Source of the DNA: Paracoccus sp. MBLB3053
GTDB lineage: Bacteria; Pseudomonadota; Alphaproteobacteria; Rhodobacterales; Rhodobacteraceae
Direction: 5' to 3'
Assembly: GCF_031822435.1 (NCBI RefSeq)
Contig: NZ_JAVQLW010000003.1
Span: 248,001-312,000, forward strand
DNA length: 64,000 nt
Notes under the pieces: model-generated
The model's database searches: none
The model's input: only the letters and a program-made list of their open reading frames with translations
What the model was told of the DNA's origin: nothing
Program-made: the position numbers and the translations under genes
Shown: piece by piece, positions 33,746 to 42,732 of the stretch
Layout: each line of letters begins with the position of its first letter
Numbering within the stretch: position 1 is the stretch's first letter

Positions 33746-35499
33746 CCCGATCGTCTGACATCGTTGTCGCTGAACAGCTTTGGAAATCCTTTGGCGCGGC
33801 AGACGGTTCGGAAGTGACGGCTATCAAAGGGATTTCAATGTCCGTCGGCGCGGGGCAACTGACCGGACTCGTCGGAGCGGATGCCGCGGGCAAGACCACA
33901 TTGCTGCGCATGATGGCCGGCCTGCTCAAGCCCGACGGCGGGACGTTGCATGTCCTTGGTCTGGACGTGGCGAAAGATTGGCAGAAAGTTCAAGACCAGA
34001 TCAGCTATATGCCGCAACGCTTTGGCCTGTATGACGATCTGACCGTCTTCGAAAATCTCGGCCTCTATGCCGATCTTCACGGAGTGCCCGAAACAGACCG
34101 GCAGAATCGCTTCGATCGGCTGCTTCAGATGACAGGTCTTGCGCCTTTCACCGAGCGGCTCGCCGGAAAATTGTCGGGCGGGATGAAGCAGAAGCTTGGT
34201 CTTGCCTGCACTCTGGTACGATCACCCTCACTTCTCTTGCTGGATGAACCAAGTGTCGGGGTCGATCCGCTATCGCGCCGCGATCTGTGGCACATCATCA
34301 TGCAGCTTGTCGTGGACGAGAGACTGACTGTTGTGGTGAGCACGGCCTATATGGACGAGGCCGACCGCTGCGACAGGGTCATTGTCATGGACAGGGGCAC
34401 TCTGCTTGCCGAAGGCAGCCCGTCAGCGCTTCGGGCAGGGGCAAGCGGTCGAACCTTTATCGCAACGCCTCCCCCCGGTCTTCCCGCTCGCGAAATGCAA
34501 GTGCGACTGATCGAATGTCGCGACCTGGTTGTCGATGCGGTGCCGCGCGGTGGGTCGGTCAGCTTCATAACGCGCAGCGGCACCCTTCTGGCAGAGCTTG
34601 CAAATCGACTGCCCGACATCTGTTTCGATACGCGCGAAGAGGTTCTGGAAGATGCCTTCATGATCCTGCTTCGCGAAAGCGACGGAGCGGCCGACCCCGC
34701 CCCGGAGCCACTGGTCGAGCACGTTCCCCATCATCCAAGGCAAGGGCCGATCGTCCAGGTGCGCGACCTTGTCCGACGGTTCGGAAATTTTACCGCAGTC
34801 GCCAATACGTCATTTGACGTCGCTCAGGGCGAAATCTTCGGCTTGCTCGGGCCAAACGGAGCGGGAAAGACAACCACTTTCCGGATGTTGTGCGGGCTTC
34901 TTCCCGCCAGCAGCGGGCGTATCGAAGTCGCCGGCCGCAATCTGCGGACTGCCCGCGCGCAGGGCCGGGCAAGGATTGGCTATGTTGCTCAGAAATTTTC
35001 TCTTTATGGCAATCTGACGGTCCGCGAGAATCTCGCATTCTTCGGTGGTGCCTACGGTCTGCGCGGTGCGGCGTTGCGAGACCGCATCCAGGTATCGCTC
35101 AGCCAGTTCGACCTGGACCCCGAAGCCAAGAGCGGCAACCTGCCCGCGGGCTACCGACAAAGGCTGGCCATGGCGACGGGGCTTCTGCATGGCCCTGACA
35201 TCCTATTCCTGGACGAGCCAACAAGCGGGATCGATCCTTTGGCGCGACGATCGTTCTGGCGAAGCATCACGTCATTGGCCAAGGCCGGCGTGACGATCAT
35301 CGTCACCACTCATTTCATGGAGGAAGCCGAATATTGTGATCGCATCGCGATCCAGGACGCGGGAAGGATGCTTGTCATCGGAACACCGGATGAAGTCCGC
35401 CGTGAAGCCGGCACCCAGGGCGGGGCGGACATGAACAGCGTCTTCATCTCGATCGTCGAGCAGGCTCGGGCCCGCTCGAGCGGTCTACAGCCGCGATGA
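33742..35499 (+). CDS. ybhF: double-domain ABC exporter ATPase (YbhF-like)
   Basis: This 585-residue protein is two fused ABC ATPases. Domain 1 has an altered Walker A (GADAAGKTT, Ala where Gly is usual), signature LSGGMKQKLGLACTL and Walker B LLLLDEPSVGVD. Domain 2 has Walker A GPNGAGKTT, an unusual signature LPAGYRQRLAMATGL in place of LSGGQ, and Walker B ILFLDEPTSGID. This matches YbhF, the drug/cation exporter ATPase. Its ATG overlaps the ybhG-like stop, and its stop overlaps the first permease start, so the operon is continuous. Confidence 0.9.
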   Translation: MTRSSDIVVAEQLWKSFGAADGSEVTAIKGISMSVGAGQLTGLVGADAAGKTTLLRMMAGLLKPDGGTLHVLGLDVAKDWQKVQDQISYMPQRFGLYDDLTVFENLGLYADLHGVPETDRQNRFDRLLQMTGLAPFTERLAGKLSGGMKQKLGLACTLVRSPSLLLLDEPSVGVDPLSRRDLWHIIMQLVVDERLTVVVSTAYMDEADRCDRVIVMDRGTLLAEGSPSALRAGASGRTFIATPPPGLPAREMQVRLIECRDLVVDAVPRGGSVSFITRSGTLLAELANRLPDICFDTREEVLEDAFMILLRESDGAADPAPEPLVEHVPHHPRQGPIVQVRDLVRRFGNFTAVANTSFDVAQGEIFGLLGPNGAGKTTTFRMLCGLLPASSGRIEVAGRNLRTARAQGRARIGYVAQKFSLYGNLTVRENLAFFGGAYGLRGAALRDRIQVSLSQFDLDPEAKSGNLPAGYRQRLAMATGLLHGPDILFLDEPTSGIDPLARRSFWRSITSLAKAGVTIIVTTHFMEEAEYCDRIAIQDAGRMLVIGTPDEVRREAGTQGGADMNSVFISIVEQARARSSGLQPR

Positions 35500-36626
35500 A
35501 GGTGCCTCGGTTCACCGGAAGGCTCGTCGCGCTCACCCGCAAGGAAACGCGTCAGATGCTTCGCGACCGTAGCAACCTTTTCGTTGGCCTGCTGCTGCCC
35601 CTCGCGTTGATTATGCTTTTCGGTTTCGGCCTGTCCTTCGATGTCACCAATGCCCGGTTGGCCGTTGTCGTGCAGGACAATACGCCGTCAGTCCGTGACT
35701 TCGTGGCGCGCCTTTACGGATCGGAATACCTTGCACCAAGTCGGGTGTTCAGCACGCACGAGGCCGAAAATCTCATGCGGGCTGGCAGGGTCGATGCCAT
35801 CCTGACCATACCTGCTGATTTCTCGGCTGATCTGGCCCAGGGTGGGGCACGGCTTCAGTTGCTGCTGAATGGGGTCGACAGCAACAGCGCGTCAAGTATC
35901 GAAGGCTATGTGAGCGCCGCGATCGCCGTTCAGGGCGCCCTTGAACTTGACCGGGCCGGCAACAACAGAACGACCACGGGCGGCATCGTCATCACGCAGC
36001 GCACCTGGTTCAACGAAGCCGGCGAAAGCACCTGGTTCCTTGTTCCAGGGCTTATCGTTCTTATCATGACGCTGATTGGCGCCTTCCTCACATCGCTGCT
36101 TGTGGCAAGAGAGTGGGAGCGAGGAACGCTCGAGGCGCTTTTCGTCACGCCGGTCGCGCCGATCGAACTCGTCCTGTCGAAACTTGCACCCTATCTCGTC
36201 ATCGGTTTCGTCGATCTCGTCATGTGCCTGCTGGCCGCCCGCTGGCTCTTTCATGTTCCGATGCGTGGTTCGCTGGTCGTGATCCTGCTGGTCTCGCTGC
36301 TTTATCTGCTGGTATCGCTTCTTATCGGGCTGTTGATTTCGGCCACGACGCGCAACCAGTTTGCCGCCAGCCAGATGGCACTTCTGCTCAGCTTCATGCC
36401 TGCATTGATGCTCTCGGGGTTCGTCTTCGATCTCAGGAACGTGCCGGTCGCCGTCCAACTGGTCAGCCAGATCCTTCCCGCCACGCATTTCATGGGGCTG
36501 ATCAAGACCTTGTTCATGGCCGGAAACAACTGGCCCGAAACATTCCGCACCTCGGCAATCCTTGGCGGATACGCGTTCATCATGCTTCTGGCGACGCGGC
36601 GCGCCTTGCGCAAGAGGCTCGAGTGA
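35496..36626 (+). CDS. ybhS: ABC-2 exporter permease (YbhS-like)
   Basis: This 376-residue ABC-2 permease has an N-terminal helix, a large periplasmic domain (about 55-170) and five C-terminal helices. The REWERGTLEALFVTPVAPIELVLSK segment is the typical intracellular coupling block. With the YbhR-like partner it forms the export channel. In E. coli YbhFSR exports certain antibiotics and cations; the substrate here is inferred from that family. Confidence 0.9.
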   Translation: MKVPRFTGRLVALTRKETRQMLRDRSNLFVGLLLPLALIMLFGFGLSFDVTNARLAVVVQDNTPSVRDFVARLYGSEYLAPSRVFSTHEAENLMRAGRVDAILTIPADFSADLAQGGARLQLLLNGVDSNSASSIEGYVSAAIAVQGALELDRAGNNRTTTGGIVITQRTWFNEAGESTWFLVPGLIVLIMTLIGAFLTSLLVAREWERGTLEALFVTPVAPIELVLSKLAPYLVIGFVDLVMCLLAARWLFHVPMRGSLVVILLVSLLYLLVSLLIGLLISATTRNQFAASQMALLLSFMPALMLSGFVFDLRNVPVAVQLVSQILPATHFMGLIKTLFMAGNNWPETFRTSAILGGYAFIMLLATRRALRKRLE

Positions 36627-36628
36627 CG

Positions 36629-37741
36629 ATGGATGCTGGCCTGATCTATCTGTCGCAAGTGATCGCGCTGATCAGAAAGGAGTTGCTCGCCATTCTCAAG
36701 GACAGGTCGAGCCGGGCTCTGCTGTTGATGCCGGCCCTGCTGCAATCTCTCCTTTTCGGCTATGGGGCAACCTACGACCTGACGAATGTACCCTATGCGA
36801 TCCTAGACCAGAGCCGTGGCACAGCGGCTGCGAACCTGATCGCCGGACTGGACGGGACGGGCGTGTTCCGACGGGTGGCCACCTTGAACTCGACCGATGA
36901 GATTGCCGTGCTGGTGGACGAAGGAGACGCGCTTGTCGTGATCACGATTCCGCCGGGGTTCGATGCCCGACTGAGCGCGGGACGAAAGGCCCCGATTCAG
37001 GTCATCCTGGACGGCAGGAACTCTGCGACCGCGGCGCAGGCAGCTTCGTTCGTCGCGTCAGTCGTCGCCAGTTTCAACCGGTCCATGGGTCATGCGCCCC
37101 TGGTCAGCATCGAACGCAGAGCATGGTTCAATCCCAACCTCGAATCCCGCTGGAACCTGATGCCACCCTTGATCGCCGGTCTGAGCATGTTGCAAACTCT
37201 GCTCCTTGCGGCGCTTTCAGTCGCACGCGAGCGTGAACAGGGCACCTTCGACCAGCTTCTGGTGACACCTCTGACGCCGCTTCAGATCCTGATCGGCAAG
37301 GCGCTTCCGACGATGATGATCGGCATCCTGCAATCGACGATCATCTTTCTCGTGATCCTGTTCTGGTTCGGCATCCCGATGAAGGGCTCGGTCGGGGTGC
37401 TTTATCTGGCGCTGGGAATGTTCACCCTCGCCTCGGTGGGGATCGGTCTGTCTATCTCTGCGGTTGCGCTGAACATGCAACAGGCGATGCTTTATACATT
37501 CATGCTGGTCATGCCCCTGATGTTGCTGTCGGGGCTGCTCACACCGATCGCGAACATGCCCGAGATCCTGCAGATCGCGACCCATGCCAACCCGCTGCGC
37601 TTCGGGGTCGATCTGGTGAGACGTGTCTATCTGGAGGGTGCGGGCCTGTCGGATGTGGCCCCCGACTTCCTGCCGCTGGCAGCGATCGCGCTGGTGACCC
37701 TGCCGCTGGCAGCATGGCTTTTCCGAAACAGGCTTTCGTGA
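36629..37741 (+). CDS. ybhR: ABC-2 exporter permease (YbhR-like)
   Basis: This 370-residue partner permease has the same layout: N-terminal helix in an RKELLAILKDRSSRALLLMPALLQSLLFGY context, periplasmic domain, then coupling block REREQGTFDQLLVTPLTPLQILIGK and C-terminal helices. The ATG at 36629 is used. A GTG at 36623, overlapping the upstream stop as GTGA, is an equally sensible start and would add two residues. It ends the exporter operon and is convergent with the RamB-like gene 37 bases away. Confidence 0.9.
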   Translation: MDAGLIYLSQVIALIRKELLAILKDRSSRALLLMPALLQSLLFGYGATYDLTNVPYAILDQSRGTAAANLIAGLDGTGVFRRVATLNSTDEIAVLVDEGDALVVITIPPGFDARLSAGRKAPIQVILDGRNSATAAQAASFVASVVASFNRSMGHAPLVSIERRAWFNPNLESRWNLMPPLIAGLSMLQTLLLAALSVAREREQGTFDQLLVTPLTPLQILIGKALPTMMIGILQSTIIFLVILFWFGIPMKGSVGVLYLALGMFTLASVGIGLSISAVALNMQQAMLYTFMLVMPLMLLSGLLTPIANMPEILQIATHANPLRFGVDLVRRVYLEGAGLSDVAPDFLPLAAIALVTLPLAAWLFRNRLS

Positions 37742-37778
37742 TGTACAACGGAATGGGGGAGGAAACCGCCCTGGCGCT

Positions 37779-39221
37779 TCAGATCCCCGCCTCCTCCTCG
37801 AAACTGAAGATTGCAAGACTGCGCTCGCGTTCGTTCACCTTCAGCCTCCGATTGATCGGCGCATGGGCGCGCGCCGGGCAGTTCGATCTTTCGCAAAGGT
37901 AGCAATTAAGACCGATATCGACGGGGCGCGCGCGCTCTAGGTCGATCCCCTCTGCATAGATCAGGCGTGGCGCATAGGCGACGTCGCAGCCCAGCCCCAC
38001 CGCCAGCCGACGCGCCGGCGCGCCATGCGTACCCCCTGCCCGTGTGACCGTCCGGGCAATCGAGAAATAGGTGGCGCCTTCGGGCATCCGCACAACCTGG
38101 GTCTGCACCCGGTCGGGCGTCTCGAAGGCCGCATGGATGTTCCAGAGCGGGCAGGTTCCCCCAAAGCGCGAAAACGGGAAACGTCCCGCGCTGAAGCGTT
38201 TCGAGATGTTTCCAGCCTGATCGACCCGGACGAAGAAAAACGGAATGCCGCGTGCATCAGGTCGCTGCAGGGTTGTCATGCGATGCGCGGTCTGTTCGAA
38301 ACTCGCCCCGAAGCGATGGCTCAGCAGTTCGACATCATAGCGGGCGGATTCGCAGGCCGCGAGAAAGCGACCATAGGGCATCATCACCGCCGCTGCGAAG
38401 TAATTGGCCAAGCTTACACGCAGAAGCGATACGGCTGCGGTATCGTCCAGAGCGGCTTCTTCGGTCAACCGCGAAATCAGCGCTTCCTGCTCGAAGCGGG
38501 CCAGCAATACCCCGATCTGGAATCGTCTGCTTGACTGGCGAAGAAGTTCGGAAAGCATCAATTCACCGCGATGGGGGTCGAAACGGCGAAGCTGCTCGCC
38601 CATCACATGTCCCGGCAGGATGCGGACGCTTATCCCGTGGCGCATCAAGCGGTTCGTCAACGCAAGATGGGGCTCATTGCGGTGCAGGGCCATTTCTTCG
38701 GCGAGAGCCTCTGCCGCACGATCGATCGCATCAACATAATTCTTCTGCGCATAGAACCAGTTTCGCACCGTATCGACAGGGCGCGAAGAATCGGCCAGCG
38801 CCTCGACCTTGTCTCGGTCGGTCATCGGATTGTCATCGGTCTGCGGGCGCAGCACGGCTTCGCGGTAATGATCGTGCAGGCGCACGAAGGCCGACGCGAT
38901 CTTCGGCGATGCCTCGAGTACGGCTTCGACTTCGGACCGTGACAAAGCCCCTGCCCCCACGACAGGATCCTTCAGCGCCGCAGAGAAGTCCGCCGCAAGC
39001 TGGGCATCCGTCGAGGGAGCTAGTTCAGAGATATTCAGGTCATAGACTTCGGCTATCCGCATCAGGAGGCGTGCCGAGGCCGGGCGCTGGTCAGCCTCGA
39101 TCAGGGTAATGTAGCTGGCGGATACGCCCAGCTCGGCCGCCATCTGGGCCTGCGTAAGTCCCAGAGACTGTCGCAGAACGCGCAATCTCTGCCCGATGAT
39201 GAGTTTTTCGCCTCGCGCCAT
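37779..39221 (-). CDS. RamB-like XRE regulator with ImmA/IrrE-type domain
   Basis: This 480-residue short-chain-acyl regulator has an N-terminal XRE helix-turn-helix (IGQRLRVLRQSLGLTQAQMAAELGVSASYITLIEADQRP, about 9-48), a central IrrE/ImmA-like region with an HxxxE-free form (LANYFAAAVMMPYGRFLAACE), and a Cys-containing C-terminal domain (GLNCYLCERSNCPARA, about 447-462). RamB-type proteins respond to acetate or acyl-CoA status and control glyoxylate-cycle genes. It lies divergently beside aceB and aceA, which supports this role. AAGG precedes the ATG at 39221. A site resembling the RamB box overlaps that region. Confidence 0.88.
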   Translation of the reverse strand: MARGEKLIIGQRLRVLRQSLGLTQAQMAAELGVSASYITLIEADQRPASARLLMRIAEVYDLNISELAPSTDAQLAADFSAALKDPVVGAGALSRSEVEAVLEASPKIASAFVRLHDHYREAVLRPQTDDNPMTDRDKVEALADSSRPVDTVRNWFYAQKNYVDAIDRAAEALAEEMALHRNEPHLALTNRLMRHGISVRILPGHVMGEQLRRFDPHRGELMLSELLRQSSRRFQIGVLLARFEQEALISRLTEEAALDDTAAVSLLRVSLANYFAAAVMMPYGRFLAACESARYDVELLSHRFGASFEQTAHRMTTLQRPDARGIPFFFVRVDQAGNISKRFSAGRFPFSRFGGTCPLWNIHAAFETPDRVQTQVVRMPEGATYFSIARTVTRAGGTHGAPARRLAVGLGCDVAYAPRLIYAEGIDLERARPVDIGLNCYLCERSNCPARAHAPINRRLKVNERERSLAIFSFEEEAGI

Positions 39222-39230
39222 CTGACAAAC

Positions 39231-39243
39231 CTTACAAAGTTTT
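39231..39243. promoter_or_regulatory. RamB-box-like site
   Basis: On the minus strand this reads AAAACTTTGTAAG, matching 11 of 13 positions of the Corynebacterium RamB motif AAAACTTTGCAAA. It lies between the RamB-like gene and aceB and covers the regulator's own ribosome site, which suggests autoregulation. Confidence 0.45.
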
Positions 39244-39356
39244 CCTTTCGGATGTGACAATACTGACCGTCATACCCAATGATCTCTAACAGTTAATGCA
39301 TATTCGGCATGACATTACTAGAGTGACATCATAACTCGACTCATGAGGAGCACGTC

Positions 39357-40979
39357 ATGCCGCTCGATCACAACGCACCCCCGCTTCCGCCCGTCGTCCT
39401 GCGCGCAGTGCCGGGCGCCGAGCATGTCCTCACACCCGAGGCCCTGAACTTCCTGGCCGAACTGCAGATGCGCTTCGGCCTCAGGCTCCATGCGCTGATG
39501 GTTGCCCGCACCCGTCGGCAGGAGCGGATCGACCGTGGTGAATTGCCGGACTATCTGGCCGGCACGCGCGAAATCCGTCAGGGCATCTGGAAGGCCGCCC
39601 CGGTTCCCACTGCCCTTGAGGATCGCCGCGTCGAGATCACCGGACCCGTCGACCGCAAGATGATGATCAATGCGCTGAATTCCGGCGCGCGTGTCTTCAT
39701 GGCCGATTTCGAGGACGCCACCGCACCAAGCTTTGCCAATATCATCGCGGGCCTTGCGAACCTGATCGACTATCGCGACGGCACGCTGGAATACATGGAT
39801 GATATCACCGGCAAGACCTATCGCGTCGGTCCAGTTCCCGCGTTGCTGATCGTTCGCCCGCGTGGCCTGCACATGGCCGAGGCGAATGTGCTGATGGGCG
39901 GCCAGCCCGTCTCGGCAGCGCTGTTCGACTTCGGCCTCTCGTTGTTCCATTGCGGTCGGGCGCTTGCCGCCACCGGACGCGGACCTTTCTATTACCTGCC
40001 AAAGCTCGAATGTCATGCCGAGGCAAAGTTCTGGAACGAGGTCTTCGTTTACGCTCAAGAGCGGATGGGGATCGCGCAGGGCTCGATCAAGGCGACCGTG
40101 CTGATCGAAACCCTGCCCGCGGCCTTCGAGATGGACGAGATCGTCTGGGAACTGCGCGATCATATTGCCGGGCTGAACTGCGGCCGATGGGATTATATCT
40201 TCAGCTATATCAAGAACTTGCGCAATCATCCGGCCTATCTTCTTCCGGATCGCTCGAAGCTGGCAATGGACGAGGCCTTTCTGGCGACCTATGCCGCACG
40301 GGTCGTCAAGGTCTGCCACCGCCGAGGCATTCACGCGATGGGGGGCATGTCGGCCGCGATCCCGGTCAAGGATGACCCACAAGCCAACGATGCCGCTTTC
40401 GATCAGGTCCGCGCCGACAAGAAACGCGAAGTCGGCATGGGTTTCGACGGCTGCTGGGTCGCGCATCCCGACCTGGTTCCGGTCGCCCAGGCAATCTTTG
40501 ATGCCGACATGCCCGGCCCGAACCAGATCCGCAAGCCGCGCCAGGAATGGCGGATCGAGCCTGCGATGCTGCTCAAGCCGCATCAGGGCGAGATCACCGA
40601 GGCGGGCGTGCGCCTGAACATCTCGGTCGCGATCGAATATCTTGCAAACTGGCTTCAGGGCCGTGGTGCCGTTCCCATCCACAACATGATGGAGGATGCT
40701 GCCACCGCCGAGATCAGCCGCGCCCAACTGTGGCAATGGATCCGCCATGGCGCGCTGGTCAGGACCGAGTTTGGTGACGAACGCCGCCTGACCGCCGACT
40801 GGCTGGGCGAGATGATCCAGGCAGAGATCGTTTCGATCCTGGAACGCATCGGACCGAACGGCTTCCACCGTGGTCGCTACCCGTCCGCCGCCCGGATCGT
40901 GCAGGAAGCCGCGACGGCCGAAACCCTGCCCGATTTCATCACCACGCCGGCTTATGACGTGCTGAACGCCCTCGACTGA
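39357..40979 (+). CDS. aceB: malate synthase A
   Basis: This 540-residue enzyme condenses glyoxylate and acetyl-CoA to malate, the second step of the glyoxylate shunt. It is of the A type by length and by motifs: FMADFEDATAPS (metal/acid region), RPRGLHM (catalytic Arg), LETLP-type LIETLPAAFEMDEI, CGRWDYIFSYIK and the C-terminal GRGAVPIHNMMEDAATAEISR with its catalytic acidic residues. TGAGGAG lies before the ATG. It precedes aceA by 68 bases with a hairpin between them, so the two form an operon for growth on acetate and fatty acids. Confidence 0.95.
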   Translation: MPLDHNAPPLPPVVLRAVPGAEHVLTPEALNFLAELQMRFGLRLHALMVARTRRQERIDRGELPDYLAGTREIRQGIWKAAPVPTALEDRRVEITGPVDRKMMINALNSGARVFMADFEDATAPSFANIIAGLANLIDYRDGTLEYMDDITGKTYRVGPVPALLIVRPRGLHMAEANVLMGGQPVSAALFDFGLSLFHCGRALAATGRGPFYYLPKLECHAEAKFWNEVFVYAQERMGIAQGSIKATVLIETLPAAFEMDEIVWELRDHIAGLNCGRWDYIFSYIKNLRNHPAYLLPDRSKLAMDEAFLATYAARVVKVCHRRGIHAMGGMSAAIPVKDDPQANDAAFDQVRADKKREVGMGFDGCWVAHPDLVPVAQAIFDADMPGPNQIRKPRQEWRIEPAMLLKPHQGEITEAGVRLNISVAIEYLANWLQGRGAVPIHNMMEDAATAEISRAQLWQWIRHGALVRTEFGDERRLTADWLGEMIQAEIVSILERIGPNGFHRGRYPSAARIVQEAATAETLPDFITTPAYDVLNALD

Positions 40980-40994
40980 GGACACCCGGTTTTC

Positions 40995-41014
40995 GGCGGG
41001 CCGCCGTGCCCGCC
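40995..41014 (+). repeat. intercistronic stem-loop between aceB and aceA
   Basis: GGCGGGC (40995-41001) and GCCCGCC (41008-41014) form a 7-bp stem with a 6-base loop, 15 bases after the aceB stop. It may uncouple aceB and aceA mRNA levels. Confidence 0.5.
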
Positions 41015-41047
41015 CCCCCGCTTCAAGATTCCATGAGGAGGAACTAC

Positions 41048-42658
41048 ATGACGACCCGCAAGACCTATGCCGAACTGCGCGCCCAGACCGAGGCGCGCTA
41101 CCCCTCGGGCCAGACTCCGGGCGGCGTCACGGTCGACGACATCGTGCAACTGAAGCTGCAGAACACCTACGATACTCATCTCGACATCGCCCGCGACATG
41201 GCCCGCGTCATGCGTGAGGACATGGCCGCATATGATGCCGATCCCGGCAAGTTCACCCAGTCGCTGGGCTGCTGGTCGGGCTTCCATGCGCAGCAGATGA
41301 TCAAGGCGGTCAAGCGCATGCGCGGCACTTCGCGCGGAACCTATGTCTATCTGTCAGGCTGGATGGTTGCAGGCCTGCGCAACCGCTGGGGCCACCTGCC
41401 CGATCAGTCCATGCACGAAAAGACCGCCGTCGCCGACCTGATCAACGAAATCTACGTCTCGCTGCGTCAAGCGGATGAAGTCGCGCTGAACGATCTCTTC
41501 CGCGAGTTGAAGGCGGCCCGCACCGAAGCCGAGCGCGCCAGGGTCATCGAAAAGATCGACAGCTTCGAAACCCATGTGGTTCCGATCATCGCTGATATCG
41601 ATGCAGGCTTCGGCAACGAACACGCCACGTATCTGCTCGCGAAAGAACTGATCAAGGCCGGCGCCTGCGCCCTGCAGATCGAAAACCAGGTCTCCGACGC
41701 GAAGCAATGCGGCCATCAGGATGGCAAGGTCACCGTCCCGCGCGAGGATTTCATCGAAAAGCTGCGCGCGTGCCGCCTGGCGCTTGAGGAAATGGGAGTG
41801 GAGAACGGTGTCATCGTCGCCCGCACCGACAGCCTTGGCGCAGGGCTCACCCAGAAGGTTCCGGTCAGCCAGCATCCGGGCGATCATGCCGCCGAATACA
41901 TCAAATGGCTGAAGACCGAACCGATCACCGATGCCAACCCGATGCGCGAGGGTGAGCTTGCCATCTATCAGAACGGCCAGTTCGTGAAGCCGATGCGCCT
42001 TGCCAACGGACTTTTCCCCTTCAAGGAGGGCAGCGGCCGTGCTCGCGTAATCGAGGACTGCATCACCAACCTGACCGAAGGCGGCGCCGATATGGTCTGG
42101 ATCGAAACCGACACGCCCAATGTCGACGAGATCGCCGGGATGGTGAACGAGGTTCGCAAGGTCGTTCCGAAAGCAAAACTGACCTATAACAACTCCCCCA
42201 GCTTCAACTGGACGTTGAACCTGCGCAAACAGGTTCGCGCGCAATGGCTGGAAGAAGGCAGGATCGGTCCCTCGGACTATCCGGACGGAAACGAGTTGAT
42301 GAAGGCGGAATTCGACGCGACCGAGCTTGGCCGCGAGGCCGATGCCCGTCTGCAACGGTTCCAGACCGACATCTCGGCCCGTGCCGGCGTGTTCCACAAC
42401 CTCATCACGCTGCCGACTTTCCACCTGACAGCCAAGTCGATGGATGAACTGTCGCGGGGCTATTTCGGCGAAGACAAGATGCTGGCCTATGTCAAGACGG
42501 TCCAGCGGGAAGAGATCCGCCGCGGCATCTCGGCTGTCAAACATCAGCACGAGGTCGGATCGGACCTGGGCGATACGTTCAAGGAAATGGTCGCTGGTGA
42601 ACGCGCGCTGAAGGCGGGCGGCCATGCGAACACGATGAACCAGTTCGCTGCAGAGTAA
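41048..42658 (+). CDS. aceA: isocitrate lyase (long form)
   Basis: This 536-residue enzyme splits isocitrate into glyoxylate and succinate. The catalytic signature KQCGHQDGKV (about 219-228) is that of the long Pseudomonas-type form, not the 434-residue enterobacterial type with KKCGH. Further family blocks are PIIADIDAGFGNEHATY and TYNNSPSFNW. GAGGAGGAA gives a strong ribosome site before the ATG at 41048. A strong terminator follows. Together with aceB it allows net carbon gain from C2 units. Confidence 0.95.
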   Translation: MTTRKTYAELRAQTEARYPSGQTPGGVTVDDIVQLKLQNTYDTHLDIARDMARVMREDMAAYDADPGKFTQSLGCWSGFHAQQMIKAVKRMRGTSRGTYVYLSGWMVAGLRNRWGHLPDQSMHEKTAVADLINEIYVSLRQADEVALNDLFRELKAARTEAERARVIEKIDSFETHVVPIIADIDAGFGNEHATYLLAKELIKAGACALQIENQVSDAKQCGHQDGKVTVPREDFIEKLRACRLALEEMGVENGVIVARTDSLGAGLTQKVPVSQHPGDHAAEYIKWLKTEPITDANPMREGELAIYQNGQFVKPMRLANGLFPFKEGSGRARVIEDCITNLTEGGADMVWIETDTPNVDEIAGMVNEVRKVVPKAKLTYNNSPSFNWTLNLRKQVRAQWLEEGRIGPSDYPDGNELMKAEFDATELGREADARLQRFQTDISARAGVFHNLITLPTFHLTAKSMDELSRGYFGEDKMLAYVKTVQREEIRRGISAVKHQHEVGSDLGDTFKEMVAGERALKAGGHANTMNQFAAE

Positions 42659-42696
42659 GTCCTGCTGCGGCTTTCCCTCGGCCGCAGCATGAACCT

Positions 42697-42732
42697 GCCG
42701 GCGCGCGCTCCTCGCGCGCCGGCTTTTCCTTT
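42697..42732 (+). terminator. intrinsic terminator after aceA
   Basis: GCCGGCGCGCG (42697-42707) pairs perfectly with CGCGCGCCGGC (42713-42723) around CTCCT, followed by TTTTCCTTTT. This is a strong 11-bp rho-independent terminator between convergent genes. A smaller hairpin (CTGCGGC/GCCGCAG, about 42664-42687) precedes it. Confidence 0.85.

Noticed and set aside
39318..40985. 555-codon minus-strand frame opposite malate synthase
   Set aside because: The plus strand encodes an unmistakable malate synthase A. The opposite frame is a codon-bias shadow.
41354..42625. 423-codon minus-strand frame opposite isocitrate lyase
   Set aside because: The plus strand carries the KQCGH catalytic motif and the family blocks.
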